In this document: positions 24,067 to 33,708 of the stretch, in pieces | How positions within the stretch are numbered: position 1 is the stretch's first letter | Layout: each line of letters starts with the position of its first letter | NCBI GenBank assembly: GCA_902461935.1 | Contig: CABPZP010000003.1 | Coordinates: forward strand, 45,106 to 109,105 | DNA length: 64,000 nt | Direction: 5' to 3' | DNA from: Merdicola sp905200315 | Lineage (GTDB): Bacteria; Bacillota; Clostridia; TANB77; CAG-508 | Made by a program: the position numbers and the translations under genes | Notes under the pieces: model-generated | Database searches by the model: none | What the model was told of the DNA's origin: nothing | Seen by the model: the letters and a program-made list of their open reading frames with translations, nothing else

Positions 24067-24789
24067 TTACTCATTATTGTTTACTTCTATTAAGTGTTGA
24101 AGCTTATCGGGGAAATTAACAGTCATTCCATCTATGTCAAGTTTATAAACCTTTTTCATTATTTCTTCATTTGAAACACCCCAAACTCTAACTCTAAGTC
24201 CACTTTTCTTAGCTAATTCTATCCCTTCTTTTGTAACGTTATCTGCTTTAGGACAAATTTGAGTTCCATTAATTTTTAATAATTTTTCAATATTATTTTT
24301 ATTAATTTTTTCTTTTATTAGCCAAGATAATTTTATATTTGAATCAATTTTTCTCATATTTTCAAGAGCATTATAATTAAAAGATGTAATATAAATATTA
24401 TTATGTGTTGCATATTTTTTTATAATATCAAAAGTTTCTTTTTCTATTTTTTCTTCTTTTAGTTCTATAGCAAAAGTAAGTTCTTTTGGTAAAAATTTTT
24501 TTGCAAAATCTTCGAACAAAACAATTTTTTCATCTTTATATTTTAAATCGAACCAACTTCCAAAATCAAAATTTAATAATTCTTGATATGTATAATCGCT
24601 TATTTTACCTTTTTTATTAGATTTTTTGTCAATTTCATTATCATGAAAAATTACAATCTTACCATCTTTTGTTCTTCTTAAATCTAATTCAATTCCATTT
24701 GCATTTAATTGTATTGCCATATTAAAAGCGGACATTGTATTTTCTGGTGCATATGCTGATGCACCTCTATGGGCATAGTTGATAAACAT
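24067..24789 (-). CDS. Glycerophosphodiester phosphodiesterase
   Basis: The start MFINYAHRGASAYAPENT is taken at 24789 because GAGAGGAG is 7 nt upstream. In 240 residues it has the GDPD TIM-barrel motifs: HRG with the following ENT, GIELDLRRTKDG (metal ligands Glu and Asp) and FHD. The later FAIELKEE and RVRVWGVSNEE also match. It hydrolyses glycerophosphodiesters from lipids or teichoic acid to glycerol-3-phosphate plus an alcohol. There is no signal peptide, so it is cytoplasmic. It stands alone between pyrG and the divergent deoD. Confidence 0.9.
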   Translation of the reverse strand: MFINYAHRGASAYAPENTMSAFNMAIQLNANGIELDLRRTKDGKIVIFHDNEIDKKSNKKGKISDYTYQELLNFDFGSWFDLKYKDEKIVLFEDFAKKFLPKELTFAIELKEEKIEKETFDIIKKYATHNNIYITSFNYNALENMRKIDSNIKLSWLIKEKINKNNIEKLLKINGTQICPKADNVTKEGIELAKKSGLRVRVWGVSNEEIMKKVYKLDIDGMTVNFPDKLQHLIEVNNNE

Positions 24790-24971
24790 TTGTAAACTCC
24801 TCTCATTAAAAAATATCATTTAATAAATTATACTATAATATAACAAAATTTTCCATAATTCATTGAAATTTAATAAAAATTCATATTTAAAAATCTTTTA
24901 TTTTTAATTTACATATTTACTTTTTACATTTTGTGTTATAATAACAAAAAACGTTTTAGGAGGTATTTTTT

Positions 24972-25703
24972 ATGACACCACATAATGAAGCAAAAAAAGA
25001 AGATATTGCAAATATTGTTATTATGCCGGGGGATCCTCTTCGTGCTAAATATATTGCAGAAAATTTTTTAGATGATTATAAACTTGTTAGTTCTGTTAGA
25101 AATATTTATGCTTTTACAGGTTCTTATAAAGGCAAAAGAATTACTGTTATGGCATCTGGTATGGGTATGCCTAGTATGGGAATTTATTCTTATGAACTTT
25201 ATAAGTTTTATGATGTTGATACAATTATTAGAATTGGATCTTGCGGAGGTTATTCTCCAGATTTAAAACTTTTTGATATTATTTTATCTGAGCAAGTTTT
25301 TTCTGAAAGTAATTATGCTTTAAATGCAAATAATGAAGATTGCCATTTAGTTAAGGCATCTAATGAAATTAATAATATTATTGAAAAAACTTCTAAAGAT
25401 ATAAATATTCCTGTTATTAAAGGTACAACTGCTTGCACTGAATGTTTTGATTTATATATGTCAGATGTTCATAAAGTTTTAGATAGAATTCCTAGTGATT
25501 TAAAACCTATTGGTTCTGAAATGGAAGCTTTTGCATTATTTTATAATGCTAAAATGCTTGGTAAAAAAGCATCTTGTTTAATGAGTGTTGTTGATATTAA
25601 CGTCGATACTGACGGACCTAAAGCAAGTGCAACTGCTGAAGAACGTGAAACTGGTTTAAATAATATGATTAAATTGGCATTGGAAAGTGCTTTGAATGTA
25701 TAA
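24972..25703 (+). CDS. deoD: Purine nucleoside phosphorylase, DeoD type
   Basis: 243 residues, the size of hexameric DeoD phosphorylases, which split purine (deoxy)nucleosides with phosphate. MPGDPLRAKYIAENF (phosphate site), VMASGMGMPSMGIYSYELYK, IRIGSCGGYS, IGSEMEAFALFYNAK (ribose Met-Glu) and SVVDINVDTDGPKASATAEE (catalytic Asp region) are all present. TTTAGGAGG precedes the ATG. Single gene, followed by two REP elements. Confidence 0.95.
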   Translation: MTPHNEAKKEDIANIVIMPGDPLRAKYIAENFLDDYKLVSSVRNIYAFTGSYKGKRITVMASGMGMPSMGIYSYELYKFYDVDTIIRIGSCGGYSPDLKLFDIILSEQVFSESNYALNANNEDCHLVKASNEINNIIEKTSKDINIPVIKGTTACTECFDLYMSDVHKVLDRIPSDLKPIGSEMEAFALFYNAKMLGKKASCLMSVVDINVDTDGPKASATAEERETGLNNMIKLALESALNV

Positions 25704-25727
25704 TTTTTTTAATGAAAAAATCTTTAA

Positions 25728-25825
25728 GCGGGTCGTCGGGGACGCCGACCCCTACAACGTTTGGCAGAATTTTAGATTGTATTTTTTATTGGGCACGGAA
25801 CACCGTGCCCCTACAATGTTTGATA
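25728..25825. repeat. Composite of two REP palindromes after deoD
   Basis: GCGGGTCGTCGGGGACGCCG... with tail CCCTACAACGTTTGGCA (25728-25765), then GGGCACGGAACACCGTGCCC with tail CTACAATGTTTGATA (25791-25825), same orientation. The related tails show that both palindrome types belong to one unit. Confidence 0.82.
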
Positions 25826-25830
25826 GGATT

Positions 25831-26187
25831 TTAGATTATATTTGTTATTTTTGGAATAAATATTATTAATCCTATTATTGCACTTGCTATTGCAACTATT
25901 AGCACTGCTCCTGCTGATACGTCTTTTGCTATTTTTGCTTTTTCGTTTTTTTCTGGCATTGCTATGTCTACGGTTTGTTCTATTGCTGTGTTGAACATTT
26001 CTGCTGATATTACTATTCCAAATAATATTATACATATTATCCATTCTATTTTGCTTATTTTTAGTATTATTCCTGCTATTATTACTAGTATCATTATTAT
26101 AAAATGTATTTTCATATTTTGTTCTTTTTTTAGTCCTGTGAGGATTCCTTCAAATGCATATTTGAAGCTGTGTATTAATTTATTCAT
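25831..26187 (-). CDS. dgkA: Diacylglycerol kinase / undecaprenol kinase, DgkA family
   Basis: 118 residues with three membrane helices. The N terminus FKYAFEGILTGLKKEQNMKIH is typical of Gram-positive DgkA. The family signature region reads EMFNTAIEQTVDIAMPEKNE followed by KAKIAKDVSAGAVL, with the catalytic Glu and the KD..AGAVL motif. In Gram-positives this enzyme mostly phosphorylates undecaprenol. An AAGGAGAT box precedes the ATG. Confidence 0.92.
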   Translation of the reverse strand: MNKLIHSFKYAFEGILTGLKKEQNMKIHFIIMILVIIAGIILKISKIEWIICIILFGIVISAEMFNTAIEQTVDIAMPEKNEKAKIAKDVSAGAVLIVAIASAIIGLIIFIPKITNII

Positions 26188-26226
26188 TTTAGCATTAATC
26201 TCCTTATATAATTATTTTTGAATCTT

Positions 26227-26257
26227 GCGGGTCGCCCTAAGGACTCCGACCCCTACA
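26227..26257. repeat. REP palindrome between dgkA and uvrC
   Basis: GCGGGTCGCCCTAAGGACTCCGACCC followed by CTACA; one mismatch in the stem. It lies just upstream of dgkA on its coding strand. Confidence 0.78.
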
Positions 26258-26322
26258 TATCATTCAACATAAATAATTCAAAAGTTTTAATTTATTTGCA
26301 TTAATATAATTTATATTTTCCT

Positions 26323-28116
26323 TTAAATTACAATTTCTTTTATTTTTTGTGCTAGTTTTTCTGTTATTCCATCGACTTTTGTTAGCTCTTCTATGCTTGC
26401 CTTTTTTATTTCTTCTATTGATCCAAATTCTTTTAATAGTTTTTTCTTCTTTACTTCTCCGATTCCTTCTATCTCGTCTAAAATAGATTTTGTTAGTTGG
26501 CTTTCTCTTAGTTTTCTATGATAATTTATTGCTGTTTCATGCACACAGTCTTGGAATTCTGTTATTTTATTCATTAGTCTTTCTGATAGTTTTATTTCAT
26601 TTCTTTGTTCATCTATAAGTGCTCGTGTTCTGTGTTTATCGTTTTTTACCATTCCGTATAAGGCTATTCGATCTTCTAGTCCTAGCTTATTTATTATTTC
26701 TCTTGTTGCTCTTATTTGTGTTATTCCTCCATCTACAAATATTGCATCTGGCAGATTTCCAAATCCACTTTTATTTTCGCCCATTGAGTGTTTTAATCTT
26801 CTTTCTATAACTTCTGCCATACATTTTTGGTCATCTTGTCCGAATACTGTTTTTATTTTAAATCTTCTTGATAGATTCTTTTTTATATATCCATCTTGCA
26901 TTACACACATTCCTGCTACAATATTTGTTCCTGAAATGTTTGATATGTCAAAAGTTTCTATTTTTCTAGGCAATTTTTCTAATCCTAAAGTTTCTTTTAA
27001 TTCTAATAATATGCTTTGTTTTTCTTCGTTTTTATTTTTTAGTGTTACATTTGCATTGTTTTCCGCCATTTCTACAAATCTTAATTTTGTACCTTTTTGA
27101 GGAACTTTTATTTCAACTTTTCTACCCGCTTCTTTTCCTAACATTTCTTGCAAAAGTTCTTTATCCTCAATTTCTGTTCCTATCATTATTTTATTAGGAA
27201 GTTCAGCTCTTCCAATATAGTATTGTTTTATAAATCCGGAAATTACTTCACTATCTTCCATATCATTTAGCTCTTTGAAAAAATAATGCTCTCTTCCTAC
27301 CATTTTACTGTTTCTAACAAAAAATATTTCAATACAAATTTCAAGCTCATTTCTTGCCATACCTATAACATCTATATTATTTTCAGATATATTTGAAACT
27401 TTTTGTTTTTCTGTTACTCTTTCTATTGCAAGTTTTTTATCTCGTATATATGCTGCATTTTCAAAGTCTAATTTGGCAGATGCTTCTTTCATCTGAACAT
27501 CTAGTTCTTTTAATATTTTATCTGTTTTCCCATCTAATAGGTCTATTATTTCATTAATTTGTTCCATATAATCTTCTCTTGAAATATATCCCATACACGG
27601 TGCTGAACATCTTTTTATATGGTAATTCAAACATGGTCTATCTTTATATTTAAAGTTTTTACATTGGCGGATTTTATATTTTTTCTTTATAAAATCTACC
27701 ATTTCTTTTGCTGCTCCAGCACTTACATATGGACCAAAATATTTTGAACCGTCGTTTACAATTCTACGTGTTATAAATACATTTGGAAATTCGGATTTAA
27801 CATCTATTTTTATATATGGATATGTTTTGTCATCCTTTAAAAGAACATTAAACTTTGGCTTGTACTTTTTTATTAAATTGCATTCCAAAATTAAAGCCTC
27901 TGCCTCATTATCTACAACAATATACTCGAAATGGTCTATTAATGAGACCATTTTTTTTATTCTTTCTGTTTTATTTGTTTTTCTAAAATATGACCTTACA
28001 CGATTTTTTAAAGAAATTGCTTTTCCAACATATATAACATTATCTTCTTTGTCGTGCATTATATATACTCCAGGCTTTCCTGGTAATTTTTTTAGCTCGT
28101 CTTCTATAATAAATAT
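26323..28116 (-). CDS. uvrC: Excinuclease UvrC; non-canonical start codon inferred
   Basis: The first ATG (28059) begins MHDKEDNVIYVGKA and would cut the GIY half off the GIY-YIG nuclease motif. In the same frame upstream lies KIFIIEDELKKLPGKPGVYI, the normal UvrC N terminus, back to a TAA. No ATG, GTG or TTG occurs in that stretch. A strong GGAGG (28127-28131) points to ATA 28114-28116 (10-nt spacing), or less well to ATT 28108-28110. This gives 597 residues, the usual length. Downstream: GIY-YIG, the four-Cys region (KIRQCKNFKYKDRPCLNYHIKRCSAPCMG), UVR motif, RNase H-like nuclease (GDxI-type IFVDGGITQ) and C-terminal helix-hairpin-helix repeats. It makes the dual incisions in nucleotide-excision repair. 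Confidence 0.88.
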   Translation of the reverse strand: MFIIEDELKKLPGKPGVYIMHDKEDNVIYVGKAISLKNRVRSYFRKTNKTERIKKMVSLIDHFEYIVVDNEAEALILECNLIKKYKPKFNVLLKDDKTYPYIKIDVKSEFPNVFITRRIVNDGSKYFGPYVSAGAAKEMVDFIKKKYKIRQCKNFKYKDRPCLNYHIKRCSAPCMGYISREDYMEQINEIIDLLDGKTDKILKELDVQMKEASAKLDFENAAYIRDKKLAIERVTEKQKVSNISENNIDVIGMARNELEICIEIFFVRNSKMVGREHYFFKELNDMEDSEVISGFIKQYYIGRAELPNKIMIGTEIEDKELLQEMLGKEAGRKVEIKVPQKGTKLRFVEMAENNANVTLKNKNEEKQSILLELKETLGLEKLPRKIETFDISNISGTNIVAGMCVMQDGYIKKNLSRRFKIKTVFGQDDQKCMAEVIERRLKHSMGENKSGFGNLPDAIFVDGGITQIRATREIINKLGLEDRIALYGMVKNDKHRTRALIDEQRNEIKLSERLMNKITEFQDCVHETAINYHRKLRESQLTKSILDEIEGIGEVKKKKLLKEFGSIEEIKKASIEELTKVDGITEKLAQKIKEIVI

Positions 28117-28159
28117 TTTTAAGTCACCTCCAAAATGTTTGTTTTATAAGAAATTTATA

Positions 28160-28549
28160 TTATAAAACGTATTTTGATATTAACGAATTTATCATTTTTA
28201 TATCTACGTTAGATTTAAAATCAAATTGTAATATATGACCATTACTAAATGTCAATATTAATTCACTATCTATATCTAAAAATCCTGCTGTTTCAATTCC
28301 ATAATATTGTATTTTGGAATATGGGTATGAAAAATATGCTATTTTCTTTCCCGTTACTCCTTTAACATTTACAACAAATATTCTATTATTAGTAAAAATA
28401 ACTTGATCTCTTATTGTTTTAAATGCACATCTTATTTCTTCTCCTTCTACTAATAATTTTTTTACTTCAGAACGTACCTCTTTTATATCTATTGCTTTAA
28501 GATTAAGAAAATTAGAATCCATATTAATTCCTGATGATATATTTGGCAT
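28160..28549 (-). CDS. PH-domain (bPH) protein
   Basis: 129 residues. From about residue 25 the sequence follows the bacterial Pleckstrin-homology-like fold (LLVEGEEIRCAFKTIRDQVIFTNNR, then GKKIAYFSYPYSKIQYYGIE and LILTFSNGHILQFDFKS). Such proteins are common in Firmicutes; their ligand is usually unknown. No membrane segment. It is the last host gene to the left of the mobile element. Confidence 0.7.
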   Translation of the reverse strand: MPNISSGINMDSNFLNLKAIDIKEVRSEVKKLLVEGEEIRCAFKTIRDQVIFTNNRIFVVNVKGVTGKKIAYFSYPYSKIQYYGIETAGFLDIDSELILTFSNGHILQFDFKSNVDIKMINSLISKYVL

Positions 28550-28629
28550 AATTAATTCCCCCTTTTTTTATTTTTTATATTATATCATATCATTTTATAT
28601 TTACAAAATAAATTTATTTTGATGGATAG

Positions 28630-28644
28630 CCTTCGGGTTATGAG
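28630..28644. other. Putative left attachment core of the mobile element
   Basis: CCTTCGGGTTATGAG recurs as CCTTAGGGTTATGAG at 45243-45257, in the same orientation, just outside the integrase. This pair is my best guess for the element ends; inner repeats at 28763 and 45097 look like integrase arm sites. Confidence 0.45.
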
Positions 28645-28762
28645 GGTTACATAACATATTTTATGATGTATATTGAATTATATTGTATGCTAGTGATATT
28701 AGGCATTTGGTAGTTTTTTGTTTAGTGAACAATTGTGCTAAAATTGGGGTGATTTTGAAAAT

Positions 28763-28784
28763 TTGATCCCCAATTTCTCCCCAA
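28763..28784. repeat. Integrase arm-type direct repeat, left end
   Basis: A 22-bp sequence identical to 45097-45118. Read on the minus strand it is two 11-bp units starting TTGGGGA. A further TTGGGGTGA copy lies at 28744. Such tandem 11-bp repeats inside both ends resemble arm sites bound by the N-terminal domain of Tn916-type integrases. Alternatively the 22 bp is itself the att core. The rest of the gap 28550-28873 is AT-rich without coding signals. Confidence 0.6.
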
Positions 28785-28873
28785 GTGTTACTAAACATAT
28801 TTTTGTATTTTTATGGTTTTAATTGCAAAATTTTTATTGCAATTGAATTGATATTTTTAAGGAGGAAATTTTT

Positions 28874-29182
28874 ATGGAATTTAATAAAGATAAAATTAAA
28901 GATTTAATGAATGAGTGGATAATTTTTAGAGATGATGAACTTTGTAAATTAACTAAAGAAGATATGAAACATTCTCTAGATTTTGATACTTTTTATAATT
29001 TAGTTTTAAAAAATGTTTCTAAAAATAGTGAGAAATTTATGATTAAAAATTTGGACAAGTTTTATGAGCAAATTATGGATTTTGCTGGTTATTATAATGA
29101 TAAATATTATAGGGCTGGTTTTGGTGATTGCTTGAATTTAGTTATTATGAGTCTTGGAGGTAATGGTATTGAAACTAAATAG
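28874..29182 (+). CDS. Small mobile-element protein (DUF6809-like), unknown
   Basis: 102 residues, mostly helical, with an AAGGAGG box. It begins MEFNKDKIKDLMNEWIIFRD. It resembles small proteins of unknown function found beside TnpV genes in Clostridia mobile elements; that assignment is from memory. It overlaps the next gene by about 20 bp, so the two are translated together. Confidence 0.6.
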   Translation: MEFNKDKIKDLMNEWIIFRDDELCKLTKEDMKHSLDFDTFYNLVLKNVSKNSEKFMIKNLDKFYEQIMDFAGYYNDKYYRAGFGDCLNLVIMSLGGNGIETK

Positions 29183-29444
29183 ATATGGTAAATTAGCTAA
29201 AAGGTATTTAGAAGAATATAAACCTTTTAAATTTCAACAACTTACTATGGATAGAACTATTATGGATTATTTGTTAGAATTTGAGCATCATTTAAATGGT
29301 TATGCTAATTTGATTGAAATTGAACTTAAGCAAAAATATTCTATGCCTGATGATAGGGATAGTTTTATGGAACAAGTTAAGTATTTGAATATGATTCAGG
29401 AGATAGTGGATGAGTTTGTGAAAGAGGAGGTTAAGTTGGTATAG
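29163..29444 (+). CDS. TnpV-like transposon-associated protein
   Basis: About 93 residues. LNRYGKLAKRYLEEYKPFKF and the all-helical remainder match the TnpV family (YGRLRKKYLKEH... pattern). These small proteins are encoded on many Firmicutes transposons and conjugative elements; their role is not established. The start is uncertain: an ATG at 29163 and a TTG at 29169 both follow GGAGG. Marks the left arm of the element. Confidence 0.65.
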   Translation: MVLKLNRYGKLAKRYLEEYKPFKFQQLTMDRTIMDYLLEFEHHLNGYANLIEIELKQKYSMPDDRDSFMEQVKYLNMIQEIVDEFVKEEVKLV

Positions 29445-29511
29445 AATGAAAGTATGAAACTTAATTTTAGAAATAAGTTTTATACTATTATTAATTCAAA
29501 ATATTAAAAAG

Positions 29512-29562
29512 AGCAAAACAAGTGTGCTTTGCAATCTGTAAATTCACACTTGTTTTATATTT
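29512..29562. terminator. Bidirectional terminator between TnpV-like and NACHT genes
   Basis: CAAAACAAGTGTG pairs with CACACTTGTTTT across an 18-nt loop, with T-rich DNA on the minus side after the NACHT stop. Confidence 0.7.
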
Positions 29563-32500
29563 TTAGCCAACTAACATTTTCAGTTTTATTCTTTAATTCT
29601 AATTCATGTATCTTACTAACTATTGTTTTTATATTATATGAATTTTCTTTGTTCATATACATTTTTTGCTCAATTTCTTCTATTATATAATTTATAAATC
29701 CAATATTTTTGTATTTTTCATTATTATTATCTGCAATTAGTCTATTTAAACTACTAACAATCTCTATTGATTTTTCCTTATTTACCGAAGCTATATTTAT
29801 TAGTGCTTTTCTTACATTATTATAAATACCATTATATTTTTTATCCTTAAAATTATTTCTAAAAGTAATTTTTAGTAATTCTAATAGATATTTAGTTAAA
29901 CTATCATCATTTATTTTTGCAAGAGCTTCATTTATATCTTCATATGAATTTTTATCAACATAAGCCATATTGTTTTTATTACTCCAATTCAAATAATAAT
30001 TCAATCCATACTCTTTTTCAGATAATATTAGATACTTAGCATAAAACATTTTCTTAGATGTTTTCTTACAACTTTTTAATTTTTCTGTTAGCCATTCTTC
30101 CAAAATATCTTTATCTATTTCAATTATTTTAGGTAATATGTGATTTTGGTATTCCTCTTCTAAACTATAAAAATATTTTTTTATACATTCTTTTATTCCA
30201 TCAAATTTTATGAGGTATTTAAATGCATTATCTCTTTCGTCATAAGGTAATTTTTTATTTATAAAATATTTTGAGATATCTTTTTTACAGTCATCAATAT
30301 TATTTTCTATACAATATTCAATATGATTTTCGAATACATCCATATGTATTGATTGTTTACGAATATTATTTATTATCCTTTTTCTTACTAATATTGGATC
30401 TATTTCTCGTACTATATAATTTATTCCAACTTTTTTTCCATTTATATAATATTCAAATTCTAACATATTTAATAATACATTCGTAGGATATTCAAAATTA
30501 AATTTTTGTTTATAGTACCATAAATAAATACATATGCTATTTGTAGTCCAGCTTCTATTTGAATTATTATATTTTGTATATCTAATAGCATTTTCAAAGT
30601 CTGCTAATTCTAAATATTTATTACATAATTCTTTAATTTTTTCTTTTTGCAATTCTGATAATTCTAAGTTATTTTCTTTATCTGAAAGCATTTGATATGT
30701 ATGTGCAAATATAAACCAGTCCCAATTCCATTTTTCAAAACTTTTCAAATTTATAACTTTATCTTCACTAAATTGTGAACATATAAAAAAATATAACTCA
30801 TAATATTTTTCATCTGCTTCATAAATATCATATAATTCATGTAAGTCTTTAATACTAATTTCATCTTTATTTAGTGATTTTAAAAATCCTTTAAAATATT
30901 CTAAAAACTCATTCTTATCAAACATTTTATCTATAAATATTTTTTTACTTTTTTCTCTTATTAATTTAGAATCGATTTTTTTCTTCGGAATATATTCAAA
31001 TATTTCTTTCCCTGTTTTTATTTTATATTCATTTTTTAATTCTTTATAAAACTTTAATTCTTTACTACAAAATCTTAAAATATCCTCAGCAATTTGATTA
31101 TCATATTTTCCGTTTTTGTATTCTTTATAGAAATATTCCATGCACTCATCATCTATTATATATTCATACTCTCTTAATCTCTTTTTGTTATTCGAATTTA
31201 AGTATTCTTTAAAAAAATCCAATAATAGTTTATTATTTTTTAACCTGTTTATAAATTCTTTAATTATTTTATAATCATATTGTTGTTCACAGATCAGATA
31301 TAGTTTTATAAGAATATTTATAGCACTTGAATCAGTATATATTTTTATTATTGAATCGAAAATATTATTAATAATATCTTTGTTAATTTCTGTGTCTCTA
31401 ATTTTTTCATTGCTAAAAAATTTCAGTACTTTATTTATACTATTTTTTGTTTTCAACTCTTTAAAACAATTGGTAAACTCCATATATTCATCAAAGCTAT
31501 ATGGTTCATCATCTTCATCGTCCCAATTGTATGCTCTCAGTCCTCCGGCTATGTATTTATACCTCTCAAGTATTATATCAATATCTTGACTTACTAGATT
31601 TCTCTTTTTTATAAAATAATAGTATGCCCTCCTTAATTCACTATTTTCATTCTTTTTATTTATATTAATAATATCTTTAAATTCTCTTCTACTACACAAA
31701 TTAAAATCTGCCAAAGTTTTAATTGCCATCGATTTGCTATAATTTACATAGTCATTTGATTTGCATACGTGTAACAATGTTTCCATTACATTTCTGCCGT
31801 GTCCAAATAAACCTTCAGCAGTTTGCAATAATTTTAGTGCATTTACTGTAATTGTATAATGGTTATTTTTAGATATCTTTTCTAGTAAATATAGTATATC
31901 TTCTCCATCAGAAATTAAATTGAATTTTTCACTTATATTATAATCAATCCATATCTTTTTATTTTCATATTTTTCAAATATTTTTCTAAATATTTTCTTT
32001 CTAAATTCTAAATCAAATTTATTGTTTTCTATATAGAGAACAAATTCAGGCATTCTTTCTATAATATAATCTAATAAATCATCTCTGCCAAAACTTATTA
32101 AAAAAATAAGTGTATTTACCCATGATGTTTTTATTTTATCATGATAAGTAATAATTTCTTCAATATCCTTTATAGAATATTTTTTTATACTTTGCGCTGC
32201 TAAATATTCTCCAAAATTTTTATGTATAAATCCCCAATGTTCTTTATCTTGTTTTTTCCAGATAGATGTATATTCGATTATTTTTCTTTCCTTCACATCG
32301 CTTATTAGCTCTTTATATTCTTCTTCTGTAAGATAGTTTCTTTCTAAAAATTCCATAGTTATAGCAACAATTCCGAGTAAATGTTTAACATTTTTTTCAA
32401 AATCATCTAAATCATTAGCATTTTTAAATTTATTTTTGTCAACTTCAAGACTTCTATTAATTATATTATCAAAAATCGTCGTTTTATTTGGTAGTTTATT

Positions 32501-33661
32501 TTCGGAATTATATATTTCTATAATTTTTATTAAAAAGAATGGATTATATACTAAATGACTTAATTCACATTTTCCAATTTCTTTCCAAAAAATTTTTTCA
32601 TCTATTCCATTTCTTTGTAATAATTCATTTATATTCTCTTTTTTTATACATTCAAGAATATACTCATTAAACCCTTCTATTGTTCCATTTTGATTTTTAT
32701 TTTTAAGATTATAAAAATTATTTCTGGACGTTAGAATAATCTTTACATTTTTATAATTATTACAAAATGCTTCCAAATTTATTACAAACATTCTTCTATA
32801 TTCGATAGCTATTTCATCAAACCCATCTAATACAAATATTAGATTATCTATACATACTTCTTTGTATTCTTTAGGTATAAGTTCTTCTAACTTTTCTCCA
32901 TGATATACACTTAGTTTGTTATAGAAAGCAAAATTTTCTTTTTTTTCGTTTAATATATTTGTTATATACTTACATTCTTCAGTTTTTCCATTTCCAGCAT
33001 CACTTAATAATATTATTTTATTTTCATTTTTCAATATTTTTTCTACTTCATTCTCATAATATATAGTTTCATTTTCTATTCTCTTTATATATCTCTTTAT
33101 TCTCGTATTTTCATCTAACGTGAAATGTTGTTTATTTATCTTTGATATGTCAATATATTTTTCCGAAAATTCTGGATTAAAAAATAAATTAAATTGATAA
33201 CTTAGTTCTTGGTCTAACAACATTTTTTCAAAATTGCTTTTCATTCTCCATTCAATCTTAATAAAAAGTTTATTAGCAAACTCTTCTATTTCTTCTAAAT
33301 ATTTAGGTTTACTTTGAGTTTTTATTCTACTTTGAGAAAATTCTTTATTACAATAAAAAATGATTTTTGAAATACCCTGATATTTTTCCTTGGTTGTCTT
33401 TATTGATAATTTCAGTTCTTCTTTCTTGTCTGATAAATTAACTGTATCATCATAATATTTTGCTTGAAATCCTATAATTTCGCCATTATAATTAATAGGA
33501 TCAGTTTCAATTCCTGCTTGATTAAAATATCTATGTATTCCGTACTTTTGATCAAATTCATAGCAAAACAGACAATATGATAAAGCTTCAAATGCCTTAT
33601 TTAAATTTGGGGAATTTTTATATTTAAAGTTTTCCCAGTTCAATGTATTATAATTAAGCAT
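29555..33661 (-). CDS. PD-(D/E)XK nuclease - NACHT STAND NTPase (Avs/bNACHT-like defence protein)
   Basis: 1368 residues in three parts. N-terminal (1-140) is a PD-(D/E)XK nuclease-like domain: helix acid E25, then IETDPINYNGEIIGFQAKYY with D54 and Q66-x-K68. Residues about 190-460 form a NACHT/STAND ATPase: Walker A DAGNGKT (221-227), Walker B FVLDGFDE (276-283), sensor IILTSRN. The remaining about 900 residues are helical, repeat-like and Asn/Lys-rich, as expected for a ligand-sensing solenoid. In Avs and bNACHT antiphage proteins such a sensor recognises phage proteins, oligomerises the NTPase and activates the nuclease, killing or arresting the cell. Here that role is inferred from architecture. 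It is 47 bp downstream of a DNA methyltransferase and the DpnII set, same strand; GGAG precedes the ATG. Confidence 0.8.
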   Translation of the reverse strand: MLNYNTLNWENFKYKNSPNLNKAFEALSYCLFCYEFDQKYGIHRYFNQAGIETDPINYNGEIIGFQAKYYDDTVNLSDKKEELKLSIKTTKEKYQGISKIIFYCNKEFSQSRIKTQSKPKYLEEIEEFANKLFIKIEWRMKSNFEKMLLDQELSYQFNLFFNPEFSEKYIDISKINKQHFTLDENTRIKRYIKRIENETIYYENEVEKILKNENKIILLSDAGNGKTEECKYITNILNEKKENFAFYNKLSVYHGEKLEELIPKEYKEVCIDNLIFVLDGFDEIAIEYRRMFVINLEAFCNNYKNVKIILTSRNNFYNLKNKNQNGTIEGFNEYILECIKKENINELLQRNGIDEKIFWKEIGKCELSHLVYNPFFLIKIIEIYNSENKLPNKTTIFDNIINRSLEVDKNKFKNANDLDDFEKNVKHLLGIVAITMEFLERNYLTEEEYKELISDVKERKIIEYTSIWKKQDKEHWGFIHKNFGEYLAAQSIKKYSIKDIEEIITYHDKIKTSWVNTLIFLISFGRDDLLDYIIERMPEFVLYIENNKFDLEFRKKIFRKIFEKYENKKIWIDYNISEKFNLISDGEDILYLLEKISKNNHYTITVNALKLLQTAEGLFGHGRNVMETLLHVCKSNDYVNYSKSMAIKTLADFNLCSRREFKDIININKKNENSELRRAYYYFIKKRNLVSQDIDIILERYKYIAGGLRAYNWDDEDDEPYSFDEYMEFTNCFKELKTKNSINKVLKFFSNEKIRDTEINKDIINNIFDSIIKIYTDSSAINILIKLYLICEQQYDYKIIKEFINRLKNNKLLLDFFKEYLNSNNKKRLREYEYIIDDECMEYFYKEYKNGKYDNQIAEDILRFCSKELKFYKELKNEYKIKTGKEIFEYIPKKKIDSKLIREKSKKIFIDKMFDKNEFLEYFKGFLKSLNKDEISIKDLHELYDIYEADEKYYELYFFICSQFSEDKVINLKSFEKWNWDWFIFAHTYQMLSDKENNLELSELQKEKIKELCNKYLELADFENAIRYTKYNNSNRSWTTNSICIYLWYYKQKFNFEYPTNVLLNMLEFEYYINGKKVGINYIVREIDPILVRKRIINNIRKQSIHMDVFENHIEYCIENNIDDCKKDISKYFINKKLPYDERDNAFKYLIKFDGIKECIKKYFYSLEEEYQNHILPKIIEIDKDILEEWLTEKLKSCKKTSKKMFYAKYLILSEKEYGLNYYLNWSNKNNMAYVDKNSYEDINEALAKINDDSLTKYLLELLKITFRNNFKDKKYNGIYNNVRKALINIASVNKEKSIEIVSSLNRLIADNNNEKYKNIGFINYIIEEIEQKMYMNKENSYNIKTIVSKIHELELKNKTENVSWLKI

Positions 33662-33708
33662 ACTTTCATCTCCTATATAAATTATAGTTTTATTATACTA
33701 CATTTTCC

